Source: Bradyrhizobium sp. AZCC 2176 (GTDB taxonomy: Bacteria; Pseudomonadota; Alphaproteobacteria; Rhizobiales; Xanthobacteraceae). From it: a stretch of DNA of 64,000 bases. A program made the position numbers and the translations under genes. The stretch covers positions 682,001-746,000 of the forward strand of contig NZ_JAZHRX010000001.1 of the NCBI RefSeq assembly GCF_036924645.1, in the 5' to 3' direction. Positions within the stretch are counted from its first letter, which is position 1. Each line of letters starts with the position of its first letter. Shown in pieces: positions 17,249-26,756 of the stretch. The notes below the pieces were generated by a model. That model was not told the DNA's origin. It saw nothing but the letters and a program-made list of their open reading frames with translations, and ran no database searches.

Positions 17249-17313
17249 TGTTGTTGTCGTCTTGGTGAACGCCGAGACCCACACCCATAGGAAGAGTCTC
17301 AGGCGAAGAAAGC

Positions 17314-17853
17314 TTAGTGCCCCTCGAATGCCATCAGCGTGCGCACCGGCACTTCCATCGCGCGCAGCTTGGCGGCACCGCCCAAATCTGGGAGGTCGAT
17401 GATGAAGCAGGCCGCGACGACGTTGGCGCCGATCTGGCGCAGCAGCTTCACCGCGCCTTCCGCGGTGCCGCCGGTGGCGATGAGATCATCGACCAGGATG
17501 ACGCGTTCGCCGGGATGGACCGCGTCGGCATGCATTTCCATTTCATCGAGGCCGTATTCCAGCGAATAGGCGATCCGCACGGTGGTGTGCGGCAGCTTGC
17601 CTTTTTTCCGGATCGGCACGAAGCCCGCGGATACCTGATGCGCCACCGCGCCACCTAGGATGAATCCCCTCGCCTCGATGCCGGCGACCTTATCGATCTT
17701 CAATCCCGCCCAGGGCTGCACCAGTTCATCGACAGCACGACGAAAGGCGCGCGCATCCGCCAGCAGAGTGGTGATGTCACGAAACAGTATGCCCTTTTTC
17801 GGGTAATCCGGAATGGTGCGGACGGTGGCCTTGATGTCATGATCGAATGTCAT
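17314..17853 (-). CDS. apt: Adenine phosphoribosyltransferase
   Basis: A 179-residue purine salvage enzyme that converts adenine and PRPP to AMP. It has the APT N-terminus [27 protein letters not shown], the [19 protein letters not shown] segment, and the PRPP loop [19 protein letters not shown] near residues 118-136. Length matches bacterial Apt. It starts 16 bases after the stop of trpE(G) and so is probably on the same transcript; this links a PRPP consumer to a gene controlled by tryptophan attenuation. It may also have its own promoter inside trpE(G). Confidence 0.96.
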   Translation of the reverse strand: MTFDHDIKATVRTIPDYPKKGILFRDITTLLADARAFRRAVDELVQPWAGLKIDKVAGIEARGFILGGAVAHQVSAGFVPIRKKGKLPHTTVRIAYSLEYGLDEMEMHADAVHPGERVILVDDLIATGGTAEGAVKLLRQIGANVVAACFIIDLPDLGGAAKLRAMEVPVRTLMAFEGH

Positions 17854-17869
17854 CGGTCTCTCGCAATCC

Positions 17870-20032
17870 TCAATTGACTGGTACGTTCAGACGAAACGCG
17901 TTTTCGACGATACGCAGTCCCACCTCGCCGCCAAGAGACATCAGCGATTCCGGGTGAAACTGCACGCCGCCGACCGGCAGCGTCTTGTGTTCGATCGCCA
18001 TTGCGACGCCGTCCTCGGTGGTCGCAGTGACCTCGAGCACTTCCGGCACGCTGTCGCGCTCGACATAGAGCGAATGATAGCGGCCGATCACGATCTCGTT
18101 CGGCAGGTTCTGCATCAGCCGTCCGCCGCGCACCTGAATCCGCGACGGCCGTCCGTGCGCGGGCTGGGTGAGCTGGCCGAGTTGGCCGCCGAAATATTCG
18201 CCGATCGCCTGCACGCCGAGGCAGACCCCAAAGATCGGCAGTTTTCGGTCGAGCGCCGCGCCGATGGTTTTCGAAATCCCAAAGTCCTCAGGACGTCCCG
18301 GGCCGGGCGACAGCACCAGCAAATCCCAGTTCTTCTTCAGCATCTCCTGGGCATGGACGTGCCGGACCACCGTGACGCTGGCACCGACCTGGCGGAAATA
18401 ATCCGCCAGCATGTGCACAAAACTGTCGTCGTGATCGATCAGGAGCACCTTGCGGCCCGATCCTGTGGCATCGGGCGCAAACGTCGACAGCGGTTTCGGC
18501 GCGTCACCGCGCAGCGCCTGGAACAGCGCCGCCGCCTTGACCTGGCACTCGCGATCTTCCGCCGCGGGATCGGAATCGAACAGGCAGGTGGCGCCGACGC
18601 GCACTTCGGCGAGGCCGTCCTTCATCCGGATGGTGCGGATGGTGAGCCCGGTATTGATGCTGCCGTCGAAATTCACAGCACCAATCGCGCCGGCGTACCA
18701 GCGCCGCGACGAGCGCTCGTTGTCCTCGACGAACTGCATTGCCCACAATTTCGGCGCACCGGTCACGGTGACCGCCCAGGCATGGGTCAGGAAAGCATCG
18801 AGCGCATCGAAGCCCGGGCGCAACATGCCTTCGACGTGGTCGACGGTATGAAACAGCTTTGAGTAGGTCTCGATCTGCCGCCGCGCAAGAACCTTGATCG
18901 TCCCTGGCACGCACACCCGCGCCTTGTCGTTGCGGTCGACGTCGGTGCACATGTTGAGTTCGAACTCGTCCTTCTCCGAGTTCAGCAACTGCCGGATTTG
19001 CTCGGCATCGCCGATCGCATCGACGCCGCGTGCGATCGTGCCCGAGATCGGGCAGGTCTCGACCCGGCGACCGTCGGAGCGGACGAACATTTCCGGCGAG
19101 GCCGACACCAGAAATTCGCCGTCGCCGAGATTCATCAGCGCGCCATAGGGCGACGGGTTGATGCGGCACAGCCGCTGGAACACTTCGGCCGGCGAACGCT
19201 CACAGGGTTCGGCGAACAATTGTCCGGGCACTGCCTCGAACAGGTCGCCGCGCGCGAACGCCGCGCGCGCGACCTCGACGGTTGCCTGATATTCGCCGGG
19301 CGCGTGGTCGGCAAATCCCTGGCGCGGCGTTTTGGCGTAGAAGCTCTCGGCGGTGTCGCGCGGCAGACCCTTGGTGGATTTTCCTTTCCAGGAAAAATCG
19401 TAGCTCAGCACGACACCGCGGCCGGTGGCGCGGTCATAGGCCAACAGACGATCCGGTACATACAGCACGATGTCGCGCTGGTCGGCCTCGCGGGCCCGTT
19501 TCTGTACGAGGTCCTCGATCTGGAACACGAGGTCGTAGGCGAAGGCGCCGAACAGGCCGAGCAGCGGATCGTCATTGGCTGACAAGGCGGCGACGAGATC
19601 GCGTACCAGCGACATCACGCTGGCGCGGCGCGTGCGCTGGTCTTCCTCGACCGGCGCCGCGCCGCGGATGATGTGGCCGGCCAGCCGCGTCGGACTTTTT
19701 TCAGAAATGACCACGCAGGGCTCGCGCAGCACATCGCCCAGAAACGCGATCAGCACCTCGCCCCGCGCATTCAGCGCAGAAAGCGAAAAGTTGGATCCGG
19801 CGGTTTCCAGCACCAGCGGCGGATCGGCAAAGCCGAGGTCGAAACTCTCGTAGCGCCCCGGCACCGTGGTGCCCGAGGACAGCACCACCCCGCGGCGGCG
19901 GTCGAGCAATTCGATCAGGTCGTCGAGGCGCTTGGCATTGCCGGTGAACTGCTCGACGGAACGCGAAATCGCAAGGCCGCCGCTGGTCCGGTAGTCGCTG
20001 TGCTCCGGCAGGGAGAAGGCTGTCCTGTTCAT
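17870..20032 (-). CDS. trpE(G): Fused anthranilate synthase TrpE(G)
   Basis: A 720-residue fusion of both anthranilate synthase components, the first committed step of tryptophan synthesis from chorismate and glutamine. The component I chorismate-binding domain ends in [26 protein letters not shown] and [16 protein letters not shown] short linker near residue 520 leads to a class I glutamine amidotransferase with C604 (GVCLGVQ), H693 and E695 (VQFHPES). The fusion is the rhizobial arrangement. AGAGGATCAC precedes the ATG. The trpL leader at 20148-20195 and its attenuator control it; feedback by tryptophan is known for the rhizobial enzyme. Confidence 0.97.
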   Translation of the reverse strand: MNRTAFSLPEHSDYRTSGGLAISRSVEQFTGNAKRLDDLIELLDRRRGVVLSSGTTVPGRYESFDLGFADPPLVLETAGSNFSLSALNARGEVLIAFLGDVLREPCVVISEKSPTRLAGHIIRGAAPVEEDQRTRRASVMSLVRDLVAALSANDDPLLGLFGAFAYDLVFQIEDLVQKRAREADQRDIVLYVPDRLLAYDRATGRGVVLSYDFSWKGKSTKGLPRDTAESFYAKTPRQGFADHAPGEYQATVEVARAAFARGDLFEAVPGQLFAEPCERSPAEVFQRLCRINPSPYGALMNLGDGEFLVSASPEMFVRSDGRRVETCPISGTIARGVDAIGDAEQIRQLLNSEKDEFELNMCTDVDRNDKARVCVPGTIKVLARRQIETYSKLFHTVDHVEGMLRPGFDALDAFLTHAWAVTVTGAPKLWAMQFVEDNERSSRRWYAGAIGAVNFDGSINTGLTIRTIRMKDGLAEVRVGATCLFDSDPAAEDRECQVKAAALFQALRGDAPKPLSTFAPDATGSGRKVLLIDHDDSFVHMLADYFRQVGASVTVVRHVHAQEMLKKNWDLLVLSPGPGRPEDFGISKTIGAALDRKLPIFGVCLGVQAIGEYFGGQLGQLTQPAHGRPSRIQVRGGRLMQNLPNEIVIGRYHSLYVERDSVPEVLEVTATTEDGVAMAIEHKTLPVGGVQFHPESLMSLGGEVGLRIVENAFRLNVPVN

Positions 20033-20118
20033 GTGATCCTCTTACGAAACTTCGGGAGGGAGCGCCACACAGGACAAACGAAGGGACCGTCGCACTGCGA
20101 TGGCGACCTTCGACGATT

Positions 20119-20158
20119 GAAAAAATGAAATCGCACCGGCCACCTCTTTAAGAGGTGC
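20119..20158 (-). terminator. trp attenuator: alternative hairpins and U-tract
   Basis: On the minus strand the end of the leader reading frame forms CACCTCTT paired with AAGAGGTG (20141-20157). Overlapping it, CGCACC can pair with GGTGCG just before ATTTCATTTTTTC. The two pairings exclude each other, as expected for an antiterminator/terminator switch in which ribosome stalling at the two Trp codons decides the outcome. The exact stems need folding. Confidence 0.72.
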
Positions 20159-20195
20159 GCCACCAAAGACGGGATGGGCTGATAACGGTGTTCAT
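20148..20195 (-). CDS. trpL: trp leader peptide TrpL
   Basis: A 15-codon reading frame encoding MNTVISPSRLWWRTS, with two adjacent Trp codons, ends 115 bases before trpE(G). Tandem Trp codons, a stop placed inside the first hairpin arm and a U-rich stretch after the second hairpin are the hallmarks of a trp attenuation leader. The likely transcription start is at or next to its ATG, so it would be translated without a ribosome-binding site. In Sinorhizobium the corresponding leader RNA and peptide also act in trans; whether that applies here is not shown. Confidence 0.88.
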   Translation of the reverse strand: MNTVISPSRLWWRTS

Positions 20196-20202
20196 GGAAC
20201 CC

Positions 20203-20231
20203 TAAACACCATCCGCCGGTGATGATGTCAA
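20203..20231 (-). promoter_or_regulatory. Promoter of trpL-trpE(G)
   Basis: On the minus strand, TTGACA (20231-20226) is followed after exactly 17 bases by TGTTTA (20208-20203). Only seven bases separate the -10 box from the trpL ATG, which puts the transcription start at about the A of that ATG. The perfect -35 and ideal spacing make this the best promoter in the window. Confidence 0.75.
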
Positions 20232-20362
20232 GAGAGGCGGTGGCCGGGATGCCCCATCCGGCCCGATCTTTGGGTGTCGGCGGGCCGAAAACTTGCGTAG
20301 GATTTGGAGCAAGCAGCGGCGCTTTCTGGGGGCGTAAGGAATGCAAACAAGGGAGGCTGGCG

Positions 20363-21358
20363 GTGGCATTGCTGGGTCTGGGATATGCCGGCTTCGGATC
20401 GGCCAACCTCGAGGACTGGCGACAGTTCGGGACCGGCCTCGTCGGGCTGCAGGCGGTCGAGCGCGGCAACTCGCTGCTGGCGTTCCGGATGGACGACCGC
20501 AAGCAGCGCATCGTGATCGACCGCGCTATGGGCGAGGAGACGCGCTTCTTCGGCTGGGAGGTCGCCGACAGCGCAGCGCTGGACGCACTGGCGGCGCGGC
20601 TGGAAAAGGCCGGCGTGCCTGTCACGGCCGAGCTTCAGACGCTGGCTGATGCCCGGCGCGTCCGCAGCCTGATTTCATTTCGTGATCCCGCCGGTAACCG
20701 CCTGGAAGCCTTTTACGGCCCCGAGATCGACGATACGCCCTTTACGCCGGGACGATCGATTTCGGGATTCCGCACCGGCCCGCTCGGGCTCGGGCATGCC
20801 GTGCTGACGGTCGAGAATATCGAGCCGGTGATGGCATTCTATGTCGATGTGCTCGGCTTCGGGCTTTCCGACTACATCTCAAAACCGTTCCGTGCCTATT
20901 TCTTCCACGTCAACGCGCGGCATCACAGCCTCGCGCTGATCGAGAGCGGCAGGAACGGCATGCACCACCTGATGGTGGAGATGTTCTCGCTCGACGATGT
21001 CGGCCAGTGCTACGACATCGCGCAAACTCAGGAAGACCGCGTCGGCGTCACGCTCGGCCGGCATACCAACGATTTCATGACTTCGTTCTACGCCAAGACG
21101 CCGTCGTCCTTCATGATCGAATGCGGCTGGGGCGGCCGCGAAATCGATCCCGCAACGTGGCAGCCGGTCGAGATGCATGACGGCCCCAGCCTGTGGGGCC
21201 ACGAGCGCGTCTGGCTGCCACCCGAGGACCGCGAAGTCGCCCGCGAAATGCGCCTGCGCGCCGCAGCCTCCGGCCTGCGCGCGCCGGTGCAGGTGATGGA
21301 AGGCAATTACAAGCTGATGTCAGGGACGTGCGCGTGGTGGGACGGGGTGAAGGGCTAG
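20363..21358 (+). CDS. Type I extradiol ring-cleavage dioxygenase (BphC-like)
   Basis: A 331-residue two-domain vicinal-oxygen-chelate enzyme. The N-terminal domain starts LGLGYAGFGSANLEDWRQF, as in 2,3-dihydroxybiphenyl dioxygenases. In the catalytic C-terminal domain, H145 (LGHAVLTVENI), a His of GMHHLMVEMF near 201 and E253 (FMIECGW) are the probable Fe(II) ligands, with HHSLALIE supplying the acid-base His. The start is a GTG with GGGAGG six bases before it; longer in-frame starts overlap the divergent trp promoter and lack similarity. The true substrate is a catechol of unknown type. Confidence 0.87.
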   Translation: MALLGLGYAGFGSANLEDWRQFGTGLVGLQAVERGNSLLAFRMDDRKQRIVIDRAMGEETRFFGWEVADSAALDALAARLEKAGVPVTAELQTLADARRVRSLISFRDPAGNRLEAFYGPEIDDTPFTPGRSISGFRTGPLGLGHAVLTVENIEPVMAFYVDVLGFGLSDYISKPFRAYFFHVNARHHSLALIESGRNGMHHLMVEMFSLDDVGQCYDIAQTQEDRVGVTLGRHTNDFMTSFYAKTPSSFMIECGWGGREIDPATWQPVEMHDGPSLWGHERVWLPPEDREVAREMRLRAAASGLRAPVQVMEGNYKLMSGTCAWWDGVKG

Positions 21359-21375
21359 TAGCGCCTCATAACAGA

Positions 21376-21413
21376 CGTCGTCCCTGCGAACGCATGCGTT
21401 CGCAGGGACGACG
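21376..21413. repeat. Perfect 38-bp palindrome between convergent genes
   Basis: Every base pairs around the centre at 21394/21395 (half-site CGTCGTCCCTGCGAACGCA). It sits between the convergent dioxygenase and epimerase-like genes, so it can form the same 19-bp hairpin in either transcript. There is no T-run, so if it ends transcription it is not a classical terminator. Confidence 0.85.
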
Positions 21414-21434
21414 GATGCGCTACGACTCGTGCGC

Positions 21435-22334
21435 CTACTCCCGGTAACACCCCTGCTCGATCTCCTCGATCAATCCGCGCGCGTTCGGCCTCCAGCCAAG
21501 CTGCCGCGCGCGCTTGGCCCGCACCCGGCTGTTGGACGCCATCGTATCCTCTGTCGTGCCTTCGCCCCATTCGGCGGCGGCTTCGGCCATCGACATCGCC
21601 GTGGGCGATCCCACAAAACCCAGCATGCGATTGATGGCCTCGCAGGTTTCGCGCATCGAATTCTCGCCGTTCTCGGCAAAATAAAAGCTGCCTGCCGGAG
21701 CCTTGTCGATCGCAACGGCGTAGAGCGTCACGAGATCGTCGATATGCACATTCGACCAGATGTTCTCGCCGGGTCCGGCATGCGCGGCGTTGCCGCGCTT
21801 TTTTGCCAGCCTGATCAGCAGAGGAACTTGCACGCTGTCAGGTCCGCAGCCAAGGCCGCGGCCGTAGATCAGGCTCGGGCAGATAATGACCGGACGGCAA
21901 CCTTTGTCGCGATGGGAGAGAATGAACTCGTTCAGCGCGACCCGCGCCGCGCGCGCGGGTGACGGCGTGACGGGGGTATCTTCGTCGAAGACTGCGTCGG
22001 TCCGGTGGCCCGTGGCGCGCGTGCCGACAATGCTCGATCCCGATGTATGGATGAACGGCTTGCCGCTGCCAGCAAGCGCGCGGAGCAGGTTCTCGACCGC
22101 GCCTCTGTGATCGGCGCTCGCCGCGTTGACGACGACGTCGGCAGCTTGCGCCGCTTGCGCAAGAGTTTCCCCGTCATCGAGCGTTCCCAGCACCGGCTGG
22201 ATGCCCCGCGCGCGAACCGCCTCGGCTTTCTCCGGCGAACGAACAAGGCCCGTTACCTGGTGTCCGGCAGCAACGAGATGCGCCGCAACCGATCCGCCGA
22301 TATAGCCCGATGCGCCCGTGCAGAAGATTTTCAT
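21435..22334 (-). CDS. Atypical NAD(P)-dependent epimerase/dehydratase-like protein
   Basis: A 299-residue extended short-chain dehydrogenase fold. The dinucleotide site TGASGYIGG is at residues 7-15, VVNAASADH follows strand 4, and IHTSGSS carries the usual serine. The YxxxK pair that normally follows is absent: the aligned stretch is ARAARVALNEFILS. The C-terminal part has the NVHIDDLVTLYAVAI motif of the family. Without the tyrosine it may bind cofactor but reduce by a different mechanism, or act as a sensor. The neighbouring dienelactone hydrolase gene is 58 bases upstream in the same direction. Confidence 0.82.
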   Translation of the reverse strand: MKIFCTGASGYIGGSVAAHLVAAGHQVTGLVRSPEKAEAVRARGIQPVLGTLDDGETLAQAAQAADVVVNAASADHRGAVENLLRALAGSGKPFIHTSGSSIVGTRATGHRTDAVFDEDTPVTPSPARAARVALNEFILSHRDKGCRPVIICPSLIYGRGLGCGPDSVQVPLLIRLAKKRGNAAHAGPGENIWSNVHIDDLVTLYAVAIDKAPAGSFYFAENGENSMRETCEAINRMLGFVGSPTAMSMAEAAAEWGEGTTEDTMASNSRVRAKRARQLGWRPNARGLIEEIEQGCYRE

Positions 22335-22392
22335 TCCTGAACCTCACGCGGGCCGTATTGAGTTCGGCGACGGCCGGCGCGTCCGACCGGCA

Positions 22393-23067
22393 TCATCCGA
22401 GATGCTTCTTGAAAAACTCCGTCGCCCTGCCCCAGGCAAGTTCGGCGGCCTGACGGTCATGCACGGATTGCCGCTGCTCGTTGACGAAGGCGTGCTCGGC
22501 ATCATAGCGGAACAGCTCGAGCGACTTGCCGGCGGCCTTCATGCCCTGCTCAAAGGCATCGACCACCTGCGGCGTGCACCAGTCGTCCTTGTTGGCGAAA
22601 TGGGCCTGCAGCGGAATCTTCACATCCGCGGGCTTTGCCGCCTGCTCCGGCGGAATGCCGTAAAACACCACGCCGGCCGCAAGCTCCGGAATTTTGGTGG
22701 CGCCGATGATGGTCACGGCACCACCGAGGCAGAAGCCGGTCAACCCGACCTTGGCGCCATTGCGCGACAGATATTGCGCGGCGCCGCGCACGGTCTGCGT
22801 GGTGGCGTCCATGAAATCCAGCGAGTTCATCTCTTTGCCGGCCGCATCCGTGTCGTGATACGGCACCACCGTGCCCTTGTAGAGATCGGGCGCCAGCGCA
22901 TCGAAGCCCGCCACCGCGAACCGGTCGCACAGGCCCTTGATCTGGTCCTGCAGGCCCCACCATTCCTGGATCACGACCACGCCCGGCGCATTGCCGCGCG
23001 CGGCATTGGCGAGATAGCCGCTGGCATCCTTGCCGTCCGGCCGCTTGAACGTGATGCTGGTACCCAT
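22393..23067 (-). CDS. Dienelactone hydrolase family protein
   Basis: A 224-residue alpha/beta hydrolase. The cysteine nucleophile sits in GFCLGG near residue 120, Asp in ANKDDW near 172 and His in AEHAFVN near 203; VVIQEWWGLQDQIKGLCDRFA near residue 35 supplies the conserved Glu. Classical members open dienelactones in chlorocatechol degradation, but many act on other esters. ATG 23067 follows GGAGGAA at good distance; a longer frame adds 22 residues without similarity. It is upstream of the epimerase-like gene and may be cotranscribed with it. Confidence 0.9.
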   Translation of the reverse strand: MGTSITFKRPDGKDASGYLANAARGNAPGVVVIQEWWGLQDQIKGLCDRFAVAGFDALAPDLYKGTVVPYHDTDAAGKEMNSLDFMDATTQTVRGAAQYLSRNGAKVGLTGFCLGGAVTIIGATKIPELAAGVVFYGIPPEQAAKPADVKIPLQAHFANKDDWCTPQVVDAFEQGMKAAGKSLELFRYDAEHAFVNEQRQSVHDRQAAELAWGRATEFFKKHLG

Positions 23068-23151
23068 GGGTTCCTCCGCGCTGATTTCTGGATGATTGAT
23101 CGGTATTTTGTCCGCAGTGCGTTCCGGAAGCAATCGCTCGATCCGCGCGCC

Positions 23152-23253
23152 TAGAGCATTATCGGTTCTGATTGAATCAGAACCGAAGCTCTAGCTTCTT
23201 GTTTTGACGCGTTTTCTTCACGCGAACCGGTACCCACTTCGCTCGAAAACGCC
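23152..23253. repeat. Palindromic intergenic repeat (GGTTCTGATTGAATCAGAACC core)
   Basis: A perfect inverted repeat GGTTCTGATT / AATCAGAACC (centre near 23179) flanked by TAGAGC and GCTCTA, followed by a conserved tail with GACGCGTTTTCTTCACGCG. From memory, the same sequence is widespread in intergenic DNA of Bradyrhizobium and relatives. No coding function is seen. Confidence 0.7.
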
Positions 23254-23272
23254 ACGGGTCGGGTCAGGGCAA

Positions 23273-23298
23273 CAAAAAAGCCCCCGCAGGGGCTTTTC
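23273..23298 (-). terminator. Rho-independent terminator of fbcFH
   Basis: On the minus strand AAAAGCCCC and GGGGCTTTTTT form a GC-rich stem with a four-base loop and a run of six T. It is 22 bases after the fbcH stop codon. Confidence 0.92.
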
Positions 23299-23319
23299 CG
23301 AAAATCGCGTGCACCTTGG

Positions 23320-25392
23320 TCAGTGGGCGTTGGCCCAGACCTTCTTCTTGGTGAAGTACAACAGGATGGTAAGCAGGATCAGGAATACGAACACCTGCAG
23401 ACCAAGCGCCTTGCGCGCCTCCATATGCGGCTCCGCGGTCCACATCAGGAACGTGGTGACGTCCTTGGCGTATTGCGCGACCGTCGCCGGCGAGCCGTCG
23501 TCATAGGTGACCTGGCCGTCGTTCAGCGGCTTCGGCATCTTGATGGCGTGGCCGGGAAAATACCTGTTGTAGTTGGACCCTTCCGGCAGTGTGAAGCCGG
23601 CCGGCGCCTTGTCCTCATAGCCCTGCAGCACCGCGGCAACGTAATCCGGGCCCTGCTCCTGATACTGGGTGAAGAAGTCGATCACGAACATCGGGAAGCC
23701 GCGCTTGTAGGAACGCGCCTTGGTGATCAGCGACAGGTCCGGCGGCGCCGCGCCGCCATTGGCCGCTCGGGCGGCCTGCTCGTTCGGGAACGGCGACGGG
23801 AAATAATCCGCCGGCCGGCCCGGCCGCTCGAACATCTCGCCCTGATCGTTCGGGCCGTCCTTGATCTTGTAGTCGGAGGCGAACGCCTGAGCCTGGGCTA
23901 CCGAATAGCCGGGCCCGCCGGCTTCGGCGAGGTTGCGGAAGGCAACGTAGGACAGGCCGTGGCAGGAGGAACAGACTTCCTTGTAGACCTTGAGGCCGCG
24001 CTGCAATGCGCCGCGGTCGAACTTGCCGAACGGACCGGAGAACGACCACTTCAGTCCGGGCGGCTTGTCACCATGATCGTCGGCGCGCGCGTTCTGCGCG
24101 CCGCTCATGAGCAGCCCGCCTGCAACCATCAGCGCGATCACCGTCGACACCATCGGCGCAGCTTTGCCGCCGGACTTGGCCAACACGTCATCGGCGATCG
24201 AATTCGGCACCGGACGCGGTTTCTCGATCCGGGCGAGCAACGGCAGCAGGATCAGGAAGTAGGCGAAGTAGGCCGCCGTCAGAATACGGCCGACGATCAC
24301 ATAGATGCCTTCCGGCGGCTGGGCGCCGAGATAGCCGAGCCCGATGCAGACGACGACGAACATCCAGAAGAACTGCTTGGCCAGCGGACGATATTTCGAC
24401 GAGCGCGTTTTGGCGCTGTCCAGCCAGGGCAGGAACGCCAGGATGATGATCGCGCCGAACATCGCGACGACGCCCGCGAGCTTGTTCGGGATCGAGCGCA
24501 GGATCGCGTAGAACGGCAGGTAGTACCATTCGGGCACGATATGCGCGGGAGTTACGCCGGGGTTCGCCGGGATGTAGTTGTCGGCGTCGCCGAGGTAGTT
24601 CGGCATGTAGAAGATGAACCAGGCGAAGAACAGCAGGAAGCAGGAAACGCCGAACATGTCCTTGATGGTCGCGTAGGGCGTGAACGCTACCGTGTCCTTT
24701 TCGGTCTTCGGCTCGATACCGGCCGGGTTGTTCTGGCCAGCCACATGCAGCGCCCAGATATGCAGCACGACGACGCCGGCGATCACGAACGGCAGCAGGT
24801 AGTGCAGCGAGAAGAAGCGATTCAGCGTCGGATTGCCGACGGCATAGCCACCCCACAGCAAGGTCACGATGCTCTCGCCGAAATAAGGCACGGCAGAGAA
24901 CAAATTGGTGATGACGGTGGCGCCCCAGAAGCTCATCTGGCCCCACGGCAGCACGTAGCCCATGAAGCCGGTGGCCATCATCAGCAGATAGATGATGACG
25001 CCGAGGATCCACAGCACTTCGCGCGGCTCCTTGTACGACCCGTAATAGAGGCCGCGGAACATGTGGATGTAGACGGCGAAGAAGAACATCGAGGCGCCGG
25101 AGGCGTGGATGTTGCGCAGCAGCCAGCCGTAATTGACGTCGCGGACGATCAGCTCGACCGATTTGAAGGCGAGATCGGCATGCGGCGTGTAGTGCATCGC
25201 CAGGATCACGCCGGTCAGGATCTGCACGCCCAGCATCAGCGAAAGGATGGCGCCGAACGTCCACCAGTAGTTCAGGTTACGCGGCGTCGGATACGCCACG
25301 AACGAGGAGTGCATGAGTCCCATGATCGGGAGGCGCCGTTCGATCCACTTCAAGGCGGGATTGGTCGGCTGGAAATCGGATGGTCCGCTCAT
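23320..25392 (-). CDS. fbcH: Fused cytochrome b / cytochrome c1 precursor of the bc1 complex
   Basis: A 690-residue precursor for two subunits of ubiquinol:cytochrome c oxidoreductase. Residues 1-400 are cytochrome b, with haem ligands H96, H110, H197 and H211 and the Qo-site PEWY at 287-290. Residues about 415-437 ([20 protein letters not shown]) form an internal signal sequence. Cytochrome c1 follows, with the haem c motif CSSCH at 474-478, GHAIKMPKP for the axial Met, and a C-terminal membrane anchor. In B. japonicum the product is known to be cleaved after translation into b and c1. It lies 66 bases behind the Rieske gene. Confidence 0.98.
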   Translation of the reverse strand: MSGPSDFQPTNPALKWIERRLPIMGLMHSSFVAYPTPRNLNYWWTFGAILSLMLGVQILTGVILAMHYTPHADLAFKSVELIVRDVNYGWLLRNIHASGASMFFFAVYIHMFRGLYYGSYKEPREVLWILGVIIYLLMMATGFMGYVLPWGQMSFWGATVITNLFSAVPYFGESIVTLLWGGYAVGNPTLNRFFSLHYLLPFVIAGVVVLHIWALHVAGQNNPAGIEPKTEKDTVAFTPYATIKDMFGVSCFLLFFAWFIFYMPNYLGDADNYIPANPGVTPAHIVPEWYYLPFYAILRSIPNKLAGVVAMFGAIIILAFLPWLDSAKTRSSKYRPLAKQFFWMFVVVCIGLGYLGAQPPEGIYVIVGRILTAAYFAYFLILLPLLARIEKPRPVPNSIADDVLAKSGGKAAPMVSTVIALMVAGGLLMSGAQNARADDHGDKPPGLKWSFSGPFGKFDRGALQRGLKVYKEVCSSCHGLSYVAFRNLAEAGGPGYSVAQAQAFASDYKIKDGPNDQGEMFERPGRPADYFPSPFPNEQAARAANGGAAPPDLSLITKARSYKRGFPMFVIDFFTQYQEQGPDYVAAVLQGYEDKAPAGFTLPEGSNYNRYFPGHAIKMPKPLNDGQVTYDDGSPATVAQYAKDVTTFLMWTAEPHMEARKALGLQVFVFLILLTILLYFTKKKVWANAH

Positions 25393-25458
25393 TGATGCGA
25401 TCCTGAGGAAGTAAAACGACGCGACGGGTTAACGGGTCCCGGACAGGTGTCCGAGCCC

Positions 25459-25989
25459 TTACCCGATCTGGATTTTGGTATCGGAAACGAAGCTGTAGGG
25501 CGGCACCGGCAGGTTGGCCGGCGCGGGTCCCTGACGGATGCGGCCCGAGGTGTCGTAGACCGAACCGTGGCACGGGCAGAAGAAGCCGTCGTAAGCGCCC
25601 TCATGGGCGATCGGGATACAGCCGAGATGCGTGCAGATGCCGACCACGACCAGCCACTGGTCATGGCCCGGCTTGACGCGCTGCTCGTCGCTCTGCGGAT
25701 CGGGCAGGCTCGATACCGGTACCTTGCGGGCCTCGTCGATCTGCTTCTTGGTCCGGTGACTGATGTAGATCGGCTTGCCGCGCCAGAACACCTTGATGTC
25801 CTGTCCCTCGGCGATCGGGGTCAAGTCGACCTCGATTGGCGCGCCGGCCGCGACCGTCGCGGCATCCGGGTTCATCTGGGCAACCAGCGGCCAGACCGTG
25901 GCAGCCGCGCCTACGGCGGCGACGGCTCCCGTTGCAACAAAAAGGAAATCACGGCGTGTCGGATGGTCCGCCGAAGACGCTGTCGTCAC
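25459..25989 (-). CDS. fbcF: Rieske iron-sulfur subunit of the bc1 complex
   Basis: A 176-residue Rieske protein that carries electrons from ubiquinol to cytochrome c1. A twin-arginine start ([18 protein letters not shown]) gives a single membrane anchor. The 2Fe-2S ligands are C119 and H121 in CTHLGC and C138 and H141 in CPCHGS, with C124 and C140 for the disulfide. The GTG at 25989 gives the same length as the B. japonicum protein; a longer frame adds 55 Arg/Gly-rich residues without similarity. It is first in the fbcF-fbcH operon. The 280 bases upstream are shared with divergent trmL and hold no gene. Confidence 0.96.
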   Translation of the reverse strand: MTTASSADHPTRRDFLFVATGAVAAVGAAATVWPLVAQMNPDAATVAAGAPIEVDLTPIAEGQDIKVFWRGKPIYISHRTKKQIDEARKVPVSSLPDPQSDEQRVKPGHDQWLVVVGICTHLGCIPIAHEGAYDGFFCPCHGSVYDTSGRIRQGPAPANLPVPPYSFVSDTKIQIG

Positions 25990-26269
25990 GATTCCAAGCC
26001 CTTTCTTATCTGCAGCCAGCGGAACCGCCCCGGAGGCGCCAAAAGCGCGACCCCGAAGAGGCTGCCGGCGCCCGCGGCCCCCGCGGCGGCAGAAAAACCG
26101 CTTTTCCTCCCCCAATCCGGCGGAACAAGCAGTCCAGAATCGTTCTATTGGCACCCTTGCCGTGAGAGCGCAAGCCCGCTATCGGCTGGCAAGCGTGCAA
26201 TGCACTAAATCCGCGCCCGAGCGTGATTTATTCAATACATTTCATCCGCACGTCCGAAGCCTCGACACC

Positions 26270-26740
26270 ATGCACATCGCGCTTTTCCAGCCGGACATCC
26301 CCCAGAACACGGGAACGATTCTGCGCCTGTGTGCGTGCCTGGGCGCGGCTGCCCATATCATCGAGCCGGCCGGCTTTCCGATCTCCGACCGGCATTTCCG
26401 CCGGGCGGGAATGGACTACCTTGATCATGTCGCCCTTACCCGCCATGACTCATGGCCAAAATTCGAGCAATGGCGTAACGAGGCACGTTTCCGGCTGCTG
26501 CTGTTTACGACCAAGGGGGCCGGTTCCTATCTGGATTTCAGCTACCGGCGGGACGATGTCCTGCTGTTCGGGCGCGAATCCGCAGGGGTACCCGATGAGG
26601 TCGCCTCCGCTGCCGATGCACGGCTGGTGATCCCGATCAGGCCGGGCTTGCGCTCGCTCAATGTGGCCATGGCAGCGGCCATGGCATTGGGCGAGGCGCT
26701 GCGGCAGACCGGTTCCGCGATCCGGGCAGATTCAGTCTGA
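26270..26740 (+). CDS. trmL: tRNA (cytidine/uridine-34-2'-O)-methyltransferase
   Basis: A 156-residue SPOUT methyltransferase that methylates the wobble ribose of tRNA-Leu using SAM. It has the TrmL start MHIALFQPDIPQNTGTILRLCACLGAAAHIIEPAGFP, the knot residues LLLFTTKG and LLFGRESAGVPDEV, and the C-terminal IPIRPGLRSLNVAMAAAMALGEALRQ. Length is standard. queE starts 16 bases downstream, followed by queD and hemF, so these genes probably form one operon; three of the four encode enzymes that act on or toward tRNA position 34. Confidence 0.95.
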   Translation: MHIALFQPDIPQNTGTILRLCACLGAAAHIIEPAGFPISDRHFRRAGMDYLDHVALTRHDSWPKFEQWRNEARFRLLLFTTKGAGSYLDFSYRRDDVLLFGRESAGVPDEVASAADARLVIPIRPGLRSLNVAMAAAMALGEALRQTGSAIRADSV

Positions 26741-26756
26741 TGCGGTCTAAGGAGAG

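Noticed and set aside
20219..20362. A possible 48-residue N-terminal extension of the extradiol dioxygenase.
   Set aside because: It would overlap the trp promoter, and the GTG at 20363 has an excellent ribosome site and gives the family N-terminus.
23323..25395. A 690-codon open frame on the plus strand antisense to fbcH.
   Set aside because: It mirrors the fbcH frame exactly, a common effect of GC-rich codon bias. Its translation is rich in Arg, His and Gln and has no domain, whereas fbcH has every catalytic motif.
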